Below are positions 1 to 5,277 of a stretch of DNA of 7,515 nucleotides, piece after piece. Every line of letters begins with the position of its first letter. The first letter of the stretch is position 1. The position numbers and the translations under genes were made by a program. The notes beneath the pieces were generated by a model. That model did no database searches, had not been told where the DNA came from, and saw nothing but the letters and a program-made list of their open reading frames with translations. The stretch comes from Synechococcus sp. GFB01 (GTDB taxonomy: Bacteria; Cyanobacteriota; Cyanobacteriia; PCC-6307; Cyanobiaceae), in assembly GCF_001039265.1 (NCBI RefSeq), contig NZ_LFEK01000117.1, positions 1-7,515 of the forward strand, given 5' to 3'.

Positions 1-443
1 CGTCGTCCGCCGATCCCACCGCTCACCAGTTCCACGGTGGAGCTGAACGGTTCGCCCTCGCCCAGATCGCGCACCACGTGCAGGTAGCCGGTGCCGGTGG
101 CGCGGCGGAAATCGAAATGATGATCCCCGTCGGGCTCGCTCACCAGATCGAGTTCCAGGGTGGGATTGCCCACGTAGCCCCGCACCGTGCCGTCGCGGCC
201 GGCATCCACCATCAGGCCCCGCAGCGGTCCGTCGGAGGCGATGCGCAGGTTGACCCGGCCATGGGCCACCTTCATCGAACTGGCCAGCAGCAGGCCGGCC
301 GTCATGGCGCGACCCAGCAGGGCGGTGGTGAGGTAGGAGAGCTGGTGGCGGCGCCGCGCGTAGCGACTGGCCACGGTGGTGGTCACCGCCACCAGGCGGA
401 TCCCACCACCGGCGGCGGTGGCCCGCAGCAGCTGGTCGCTCAA
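1..443 (-). CDS. hslO: Hsp33 redox-regulated chaperone, N-terminal part (runs off left edge)
   Basis: Hsp33 is a cytoplasmic holdase that binds unfolding proteins under oxidative stress, switched on when its C-terminal zinc-binding cysteines are oxidised. The 147 visible residues are the core domain: the opening SDQLLRATA, then [24 protein letters not shown] (about 36-58), [23 protein letters not shown] (about 72-94) and the [22 protein letters not shown] block near the edge, all typical of the family. The zinc-binding C-terminal domain lies outside the window and cannot be judged. The start chosen is TTG at 443, because it gives the expected family N-terminus, no ATG or GTG lies in frame upstream, and a GGGGGAG ribosome-binding stretch sits just before it. 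It begins 10 bases after the stop of the upstream ATPase gene, so the two are probably co-transcribed. Confidence 0.92.
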   Translation of the reverse strand, partial: MSDQLLRATAAGGGIRLVAVTTTVASRYARRRHQLSYLTTALLGRAMTAGLLLASSMKVAHGRVNLRIASDGPLRGLMVDAGRDGTVRGYVGNPTLELDLVSEPDGDHHFDFRRATGTGYLHVVRDLGEGEPFSSTVELVSGGIGGR

Positions 444-453
444 CGCTCCCCCC

Positions 454-1104
454 TCAGCACGGCTGCATCGTACGGAGCTCCATCTCCCGCAGCGTGCCGT
501 CGCCGAGCTGCCAACGGCGGTCGGCCAGGGGGCCGAACAATTCCGGTTCGTGGGTCACCACCAGCACCGCCCGCTGACGCGCCACGGCACGCAGCAGGTC
601 CAGCACCTCGCGGCGCACCGCCCAGTCGAGGCCGGCCGTGGGCTCATCCAACAGCAGCACGCGGGCCTCGCGCAGCAGCTGGACGGCCAGGGCCAGCCTT
701 CGCTGCTGGCCACCGCTGAGCTGTTCCGGTGGCTGCCGGAGACCGACGCTGCCCAGACCCACCTGCTCCAGCACCTGCTCCAGCTGCTCGGAAGGCAGGC
801 GCCGCTGCCCCAGGCGCAGCTCCTGGGCCACGCTCAAGCCCAGGAAGTGGCGTTCGGGAAACTGAAACACCAGGCCGCACAGCCAGCGCCGCTGCCGCCC
901 CGACAGGCGCTCCCCCTGCCACAGCACGCTGCCGGCGTCGGGTTCGGCCAGCCCGCTGATCACCTCCAGCAGGGTGGTCTTGCCGCTGCCGCTGCTGCCG
1001 GCCACCAGGCCGATCTCCCCCACCGCCAGCTGCAGGTTCACCTCGCGCAGCACCGGCTGCGCCGCCGTGGAAGGCTGGTAGCGGATGCCGCGCAACTCGA
1101 GCAT
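454..1104 (-). CDS. ABC transporter ATPase, EcfA / plastid ABCI11 (NAP14)-like
   Basis: A 216-residue nucleotide-binding subunit with every ABC motif in order: Walker [10 protein letters not shown] (about 37-45), Q-loop inside VFQFPE (79-84), signature LSGGQ (129-133), Walker B VLLLDEP (149-155), D-loop GLD (158-160) and H-loop TH (184-185). VFQFPE is the hallmark of the energy-coupling-factor (EcfA/CbiO) branch. The wording [18 protein letters not shown] and TAGLDW also recalls the plant chloroplast protein ABCI11/NAP14, linked in plants to transition-metal homeostasis. The transported substrate is therefore an inference. No membrane subunit lies next to it, so it must pair with a partner encoded elsewhere. 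The open frame extends upstream to 1407, but I chose ATG 1104: family similarity begins there, GGAG lies just before it, and the extension would run into the divergent DUF3531 gene. Confidence 0.87.
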   Translation of the reverse strand: MLELRGIRYQPSTAAQPVLREVNLQLAVGEIGLVAGSSGSGKTTLLEVISGLAEPDAGSVLWQGERLSGRQRRWLCGLVFQFPERHFLGLSVAQELRLGQRRLPSEQLEQVLEQVGLGSVGLRQPPEQLSGGQQRRLALAVQLLREARVLLLDEPTAGLDWAVRREVLDLLRAVARQRAVLVVTHEPELFGPLADRRWQLGDGTLREMELRTMQPC

Positions 1105-1167
1105 GGCTCCAGCATGCCGTCCGACGAGCGTGTTTGATAGGGACCTGCTGCCCTGCTCCACGCCGCC
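1105..1167. promoter_or_regulatory. Divergent intergenic spacer, presumed promoters both ways
   Basis: This 63-base gap separates the leftward ATPase gene from the rightward DUF3531 gene, so it should hold the start signals for both. Around 1129-1140 the AT-richest stretch, TTTGATAG on the plus strand and CTATCAAA on the minus strand, could supply a -10 element in either direction. No convincing -35 box is visible. The promoter assignment rests on gene arrangement more than on motif strength. Confidence 0.3.
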
Positions 1168-1641
1168 ATGGACGTGCGCTTCCGCGAGGTCGATCCGTTC
1201 AACTGCTGGATCTGGCTGCGCTTTGCCCACCCTCCCGGCCAGGGGGAGCGGGGCTATGTGGAGACGGCCTTCGACAGCTGGTTCTTTCTCGGCAAGCTGG
1301 GCGGCTTCAACGCCGAGAATCTGCAGGCCCATGAGGAGGGGGCCGATCTGAGCTGGATGGCCTACGACGGCGACGGCGCCGAGCAGGCCATGCCCGCGCT
1401 GATGCACAACATGGGCCCGTTCGACTATCAGGGGGAGTGGGGCCGCTGCTGGGTCGATCTGGGCACCAGTGATGCCCTGGCGCTCGATGTGCTGATCAAC
1501 ACCCTGCGCCAGCTCGACCGCGATGTGGTGGAGATCGAGGAGCTGGTGATCGGCGGGGTCAACGACGACTGGCCGGTGGAGGAGCAGGACTCCGCCCTGT
1601 TCCCCCTGTTCGGGGACGGGGCCGAGGCGTCCGATCGCTGA
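1168..1641 (+). CDS. DUF3531 family protein
   Basis: A 157-residue soluble protein with no signal peptide or membrane segment. It matches the DUF3531 family, found in cyanobacteria and plastid-bearing plants. Recognised blocks are FREVDPFNCWIWL (residues 5-17), DSWFFLGKLGGFNAENLQ (about 36-53), MHNMGPFDYQGEWGRCWVDLGTSDALALD (about 78-106) and IEELVIGGVNDDWPVEE (about 122-138). The many Trp and Asp/Glu residues and the lack of basic patches argue against DNA binding. Its biochemical role is unknown to me. ATG 1168 is the start because DUF3531 similarity begins immediately there; no clear ribosome-binding site precedes it. rsmE starts 7 bases after its stop, so the two form a likely operon. Confidence 0.88.
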   Translation: MDVRFREVDPFNCWIWLRFAHPPGQGERGYVETAFDSWFFLGKLGGFNAENLQAHEEGADLSWMAYDGDGAEQAMPALMHNMGPFDYQGEWGRCWVDLGTSDALALDVLINTLRQLDRDVVEIEELVIGGVNDDWPVEEQDSALFPLFGDGAEASDR

Positions 1642-1648
1642 GCGGGGG

Positions 1649-2410
1649 GTGGCCCGCGAATGGCGCCGTTTGCTGCTGGACCCCGCCCGCTTCGCCGCCG
1701 GCGGTGATCTGATCCTGGAGCCGGGCGAAGCCCATTACCTGCGTCGCGTGCTGCGGCTGCGCCGCGGTGACCGTTTCGCCGTGGTGGATGGTTGCGGCCA
1801 TCTCTGGAGCGCCGTGCTCGATGAGGGCGATCGTGCCCGCCTCGAGCAGCCCCCGGGCGCCCCCCTGCGCAGCGAACCGGCACCGAGGCCGCAGCTGGAG
1901 CTGCTGGTGGCACCGCCCAGGCGCGACGGCGACCTGCTGCTGCGCATGGCCTGTGAGCTGGGTATCGACGCCATCACCCTGGTTCAGGCTCAACGGCGCG
2001 TGGCGCCGCCCACCAACAGCGAGCGGGCCCGGACGATCCTCCGGGAGGCCTGTGAGCAGTGTGAACGGCTGTGGGAACCCCGTCTGGTCCTTGATCGGCC
2101 CCTGCAGGAGGCACTCTCCGGGCCGACTCCGGGTGATCTGGCGCTGCTGGCCACAACCCGGCAGGTCGGTCTGCCTGCTCTGCAGACGCTGCTTGAGCGG
2201 CACCGGTGCGCTGGGGAGGCGTCTCCTGGGCGGGTGCGGCTGGCGATCGGACCGGAGGGTGGCTGGAGCCCCCCTGAAGAGGAGCATGCCCTCGCGCTGG
2301 GCTGGCTCCCCGTGAGTCTGGGAGAGAGGATCCTGCGCACCTCCACCGCGGCGGTGGCGGCAGCGGCACTGCTGGGGAGCTGGCGCGAGTCGCTGTCCGG
2401 CGGCGCCTAG
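1649..2410 (+). CDS. rsmE: 16S rRNA (uracil1498-N3)-methyltransferase RsmE
   Basis: RsmE uses S-adenosylmethionine to methylate N3 of U1498 in 16S rRNA of the small ribosomal subunit. The 253 residues, a normal length, show an N-terminal PUA-like RNA-binding domain (about 1-75, with EAHYLRRVLRLRRGDRFAVVDG) and a C-terminal SPOUT knotted methyltransferase domain (about 80-253). The latter carries ELGIDAITLVQAQRRV (103-118), REACEQCERLWEP (132-144), the cofactor-loop motif IGPEGGW (200-206) and the closing LGERILRTSTA (224-234). The start is GTG 1649, seven bases after the DUF3531 stop, with a GAGCGGGGG purine run directly upstream; no ATG is available. Its stop TAG shares a CTAG with the stop of the convergent gene. 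Confidence 0.94.
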   Translation: MAREWRRLLLDPARFAAGGDLILEPGEAHYLRRVLRLRRGDRFAVVDGCGHLWSAVLDEGDRARLEQPPGAPLRSEPAPRPQLELLVAPPRRDGDLLLRMACELGIDAITLVQAQRRVAPPTNSERARTILREACEQCERLWEPRLVLDRPLQEALSGPTPGDLALLATTRQVGLPALQTLLERHRCAGEASPGRVRLAIGPEGGWSPPEEEHALALGWLPVSLGERILRTSTAAVAAAALLGSWRESLSGGA

Positions 2411-2793
2411 CTGCGGAAGAGGCTGTCGCCCATGGCCTTGAAGCCGGCCAGGTTGGCACCGGCACGCCGGCGGGCACGGGGCAGGGCGTTGGCGGGATTG
2501 AGGCACTCCGGCGCGAAGGTCGCCTGGCTGGGGGCGGGGCGAGCCTCCTGGGCGGCGCGCAGCTCGGCGGCGATGGCCTCGGCGGTGGTCAGCACGGGTT
2601 GGGCGGGCTCGCTGGACGGTGCAGCGGGGCTGGCTTCGGGCTTGGCGGGGGTGCTCTTCGCCGCCGGAGTGGCGGCTGCAGCGGCCGCGGGCTTCTCCTG
2701 CTGAACCGCCACCTGCACCGGCTGGGCGGACTGACGGCTGGTCTGATCGCCGCTCAGGTCGAGGAAGAAGGAGGGCTTGCGCTTGAACACCAT
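2407..2793 (-). CDS. Conserved cyanobacterial protein of unknown function, Ala/Pro-rich linker
   Basis: A 128-residue protein in three parts. A short basic and aromatic N-terminus (MVFKRKPSFFLDLSGDQ, 1-17) leads into an Ala/Pro/Ser/Gln-rich low-complexity stretch (about 20-90). A C-terminal segment follows that looks like a conserved motif: FAPECLNPANALP then RARRRAGANLAGFKAMGDSLF (93-127). It has no signal peptide, membrane segment or catalytic motif. From general familiarity it resembles small proteins annotated as conserved hypothetical in marine Synechococcus and Prochlorococcus, but I know no function. The ordered ends around a disordered linker would suit an adaptor or binding role, which is inference. 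ATG 2793 gives the full conserved N-terminus; GTG at 2790 is the only close alternative. The stop overlaps that of rsmE within CTAG, and the gene diverges from the DUF92 gene. Confidence 0.8.
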   Translation of the reverse strand: MVFKRKPSFFLDLSGDQTSRQSAQPVQVAVQQEKPAAAAAATPAAKSTPAKPEASPAAPSSEPAQPVLTTAEAIAAELRAAQEARPAPSQATFAPECLNPANALPRARRRAGANLAGFKAMGDSLFRS

Positions 2794-2816
2794 CGGCCCG
2801 CAGGGAAGCTGGGCTG

Positions 2817-2822
2817 ATTATC
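2817..2822 (-). promoter_or_regulatory. Possible -10 element for the unknown-function gene
   Basis: Read on the minus strand this is GATAAT, five of six matches to TATAAT, ending 23 bases before the ATG at 2793. It stands out in an otherwise very GC-rich 130-base divergent gap. It would give a short leader of about 16-18 bases. No recognisable -35 box is present at the usual spacing. Confidence 0.35.
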
Positions 2823-2923
2823 CGCCCTGCCCGGTCGATCCAGCCCCGACCCGTAGGCCTGCGCAACACACAGCGCCCCAAACTGGAGGCCATGCCGCCG
2901 CCGTTCCGCTGACGTCGACCCCG

Positions 2924-3681
2924 TTGCCGATCCTGTCTGCCGATGCCCAGTGGCTTCAGGCCTGGCTGGTGAATCTGCTGCTGATCAGCCTCGCCCAGCG
3001 CCTGCCGCTGCTGACCACCGCAGGCTGGGTGCATGCCGGAGCCCTCGGCACGATCCTCTGGGGTTGCCTGGGTCCACGCGCCTGGCTGGCGGTGGTGCTG
3101 TACCTCGCGCTCGGGTCGCTGGTGACCCGCCTCGGCTTCCGCCGCAAGCAGGCCCTGGGCCTGGCGGAGGGGCGGGGTGGCCGGCGGGGGCCGGAAAACG
3201 TTTGGGGATCGGCGGCTACGGGAGCCCTGCTGGCCCTGGCGGTTCCCCTGCTGCCTGCTGCGCTGACCCCCCTGCTGCTGGTGGGCTTCGCCGCCAGCTT
3301 CGCCGCCAAGCTGGGCGACACCTTCGGCAGCGAGGTGGGCAAGCGCTGGGGCCGCCGCTGCGTGCTGATCACCACGCTGAGGCCGGTACCGCCCGGCACC
3401 GATGGGGCCATCAGCCTGGAGGGCACCGCCGCCAGCCTGATCGGCAGCGCCCTGATGGCCGCCCTGATGCTGGCGCTCGGGCTGCTGCCGGGCTGGCCGC
3501 TGGTGGCCCTGGTGGCTCTGGTCGGTCTGCTGGCCACCCTCCTGGAGAGTGTGCTGGGGGCGAGTCTGCAGGGCCGCCTCAGCTGGCTCAGCAACGAGCT
3601 GGTGAATGCCCTTCAGACGGCCGTGGCGGCAGCCTGGCCATGGGTTGGCTGCTGCTGGTCGGCTGGCCGGCCGCCCGCTGA
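2924..3681 (+). CDS. DUF92 membrane protein, VTE6-like phytyl-phosphate kinase, apparent frameshift near 3634
   Basis: An integral membrane protein of the DUF92/TIGR00297 family. The plant member VTE6 phosphorylates phytyl phosphate to phytyl diphosphate, which feeds tocopherol and phylloquinone synthesis; this activity is inferred here. Family blocks are GRGGRRGPENVWGSAATG (84-101), KLGDTFGSEVGKRWGR (129-144), LITTLRPVPPGTDGAISLEGT (148-168) and SNELVNALQT (223-232), with about six hydrophobic segments between and around them. After AVAAA (about 237) the frame turns into an unlikely Pro/Ser/Arg tail running antisense to sigF as far as 4183. The -1 frame instead gives LAMGWLLLVGWPAAR and stops at 3681, restoring a 252-residue protein of normal family length. 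The coordinates given assume that restoration. The start is uncertain: TTG 2924 is in frame but lacks a ribosome-binding site; ATG 2892 has GGAGG before it but is in another frame and stops after six codons. Confidence 0.8.
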
Positions 3682-4460
3682 AGCATCGTCAGCAGTGCCT
3701 CCCCCTGGCGGCGGGTCTCCGCCACCCCCTCGCCCAGCTCCTGCGCCAGCTGGCGCCAGCTCAGTCCCTCGATCCAGTGCCCCACCAGCAGTCGCTGCTG
3801 CCGCGGGGTCAGTCCGGCCAGCTGACGGTGCAACCAGGCGCGCTGCGGGTCCGCCGGCGGCGGAGGCGGGGCGCTCAGCTGATCGATCAGGCACGCGCCA
3901 TCGGTTTCGTCGCCTGGCCCGCTGCAGGGAGCGTCCAGGCTGCGCAGCCTCAGGGCGCGCTGCACCGCCGCTGCTTCCTCCAGCTGGGCGGTGGTGCAGC
4001 CCAGCCCGGCCGCCAGTTCCCCGAGCGATGGCTGCGGCCGGCCCGCTGCCCGCAGCAGCTCCTGGTGCCGCCGCGCCCGCTGGTGGAGTTCGCGCAGTCG
4101 GCGCGGCGTGTGCAATCCCTGCGACTGATCGCGAAGGCCGTGCAGGATCGCTCCGCGGATGTAGGGCACGGCGAAGCTGCTGAGCCGGCCATTGCGGTTC
4201 AGGTCGAAGGCTTCCACGGCTCGGATCAGACCCAGAACCCCCATCGAAACCAGATCCTCAAAGGGTTCGTTGCAGCGCTGGCGCTGGCGTTCGGCCACCA
4301 TCCGCACCAGCGGCAGGTTGGCCGTGATCAGGGCATTGCGCCAGCGCAGCCAGGCGCGGCGGTGGGTGGAGCGCCCCATGGCCTCGAGCAGGGCGCGGTT
4401 GCTGACCTGCAGTGCGGCGGTTTCGGGGTGGCTGGGGAAGACGGCGAGAGAGGCAACCAT
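3588..4460 (-). CDS. sigF: Group 3 sigma-70 family RNA polymerase sigma factor, SigF-like
   Basis: An alternative sigma factor that directs RNA polymerase to a specific promoter set. Region 2 spans about 40-112 and includes LVRMVAERQRQRCNEPFEDL, GVLGLIRAVEAFD and LSSFAVPYIRGAILHGLRDQ, wording typical of cyanobacterial SigF. Region 3 (about 117-175) starts TPRRLRELH. The SLDAP...TDGACLIDQL segment follows, then a Pro-rich linker (198-203) and region 4 (about 205-262, LTPRQQRLLVGHWIEGLSWRQLAQELG). In Synechocystis SigF controls motility genes; targets here are unknown. ATG 4460 is the chosen start, without an obvious ribosome-binding site. The last 16 codons (from about residue 275) lose the G/C third-position pattern. 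Adding one base near 3634 gives a C-terminus ending AAATAV with a stop at 3611, so the 290-residue length is probably an artefact of a frameshift shared with DUF92. Region 4 is unaffected. Confidence 0.88.
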   Translation of the reverse strand: MVASLAVFPSHPETAALQVSNRALLEAMGRSTHRRAWLRWRNALITANLPLVRMVAERQRQRCNEPFEDLVSMGVLGLIRAVEAFDLNRNGRLSSFAVPYIRGAILHGLRDQSQGLHTPRRLRELHQRARRHQELLRAAGRPQPSLGELAAGLGCTTAQLEEAAAVQRALRLRSLDAPCSGPGDETDGACLIDQLSAPPPPPADPQRAWLHRQLAGLTPRQQRLLVGHWIEGLSWRQLAQELGEGVAETRRQGEALLTMLQRAAGQPTSSSQPMARLPPRPSEGHSPARC

Positions 4461-4527
4461 GGCGGAGCGACATCCGTGTCTTCACGGTCGATCCGGCAGC
4501 CCCCGGCCCACCTCACCCGCCGGAGGG

Positions 4528-4551
4528 AAAACGATCACCCGATCGGGTGAT
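4528..4551 (-). terminator. Rho-independent-type terminator of the SGNH/phn operon
   Basis: Bases 4534-4551 form a perfect 18-base palindrome, giving a 7-bp stem (ATCACCC with GGGTGAT) and a GATC loop. On the minus strand it is followed after two bases by TTTT (4531-4528). It begins 28 bases after the SGNH hydrolase stop, the right position to end the leftward phn-type operon before sigF. The U-tract is short, so termination may be partial, and a self-complementary site of this kind could also bind a dimeric regulator. Confidence 0.55.
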
Positions 4552-4578
4552 GGCGGCGGAAACGCTCCGGCGGCCCCG

Positions 4579-5277
4579 TCAGGCGGCCGTCACGCTGGCG
4601 CCGGCGAGCGGCTGCAGGCCGGCCCAGTCGAGCAGGGCGGGCCAGCGGCGGATCCGCTCGTAGACCTGGCCATGGCCGTCGCTGTTGAGGTGCAGCCCGT
4701 CGCTGCCCAGCCACTGCGGCCAGTCCGGATCGGCCAGCAGGCTCTCGAGCAGCGGCAGGAAGGGCACATCCGCCTCCAGGCAGGCCTCCTCCAGCAACCT
4801 CTCGTAGCGGTGCACCTGCTCCAGGGAGTACCAGAGCACCTCGGCGTAGGGCATGGCGGCCTCCTCCACCGGCGTCAGCCCGATCACATGCACCGGCGCC
4901 AGCTGGCTCGCGCGCTGCAGCAGCTGCTGCAGGCCGAACAGGAAGCCCTCGGCGTCGAGCTGGTGTCGGCCGTCAGCCCGGCCGACCCGGGCACTGTCGT
5001 TGAGACCGATGCCGATCAGGATCCCCTGCGGCAGCTGCCGGCGCAATTCCCCGCGGCGGCCCACCTCCGCCTCCAGCCGGGCGGCAAGCCGCTCGAGGCC
5101 ATCGCCCCGCACGCCCAGGTTGTAGACCACGGGCCCGCCGGAGAACTCCATCCAGTGGCGCCGCAGCCGCTCGCACCAGCCACCCTCCAGGGGGTCGCCC
5201 CAGCCGAACACGCCGCTGTCTCCCAGCACCACCAGCTTGGGCTGCGGCCGCGATGGCGACTCGGACGGGCTGATCAC
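4579..5277 (-). CDS. SGNH/GDSL-family hydrolase
   Basis: A 232-residue serine hydrolase of the SGNH fold, which cleaves esters such as lysophospholipids, acyl esters or acetyl groups. All four consensus blocks are present: block I VLGDSGVFGWGD (17-28, nucleophile Ser21), block II YNLGVRGDG (52-60), block III GIGLND (89-94, Asn93) and block V SDGLHLN (192-198, Asp193 and His196). No signal peptide or membrane segment precedes block I, so it should be cytoplasmic. GTG 5277 overlaps the permease stop as GTGA, with no good ribosome-binding site of its own, which implies translational coupling. It is the last gene of the operon and is followed by a hairpin terminator. The substrate cannot be read from sequence; linkage to a phosphonate-type importer suggests it acts on an imported compound. 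Confidence 0.88.
   Translation of the reverse strand: MISPSESPSRPQPKLVVLGDSGVFGWGDPLEGGWCERLRRHWMEFSGGPVVYNLGVRGDGLERLAARLEAEVGRRGELRRQLPQGILIGIGLNDSARVGRADGRHQLDAEGFLFGLQQLLQRASQLAPVHVIGLTPVEEAAMPYAEVLWYSLEQVHRYERLLEEACLEADVPFLPLLESLLADPDWPQWLGSDGLHLNSDGHGQVYERIRRWPALLDWAGLQPLAGASVTAA

Noticed and set aside
1105..1407. Upstream extension of the ABC ATPase open frame by about 100 codons
   Set aside because: It overlaps the DUF3531 gene on the other strand, shows no ABC similarity, and a good ATG with GGAG before it exists at 1104.
1559..3034. A 491-codon minus-strand open frame spanning rsmE and the neighbouring genes
   Set aside because: It crosses three well-supported genes and a divergent promoter gap and has a low-complexity Arg/Gly/Gln composition. 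It is a by-product of high GC.
3682..4183. In-frame continuation of DUF92 into a long Pro/Ala/Arg tail
   Set aside because: It is antisense to the sigF body, has no family similarity and appears only because of the apparent frameshift near 3634.
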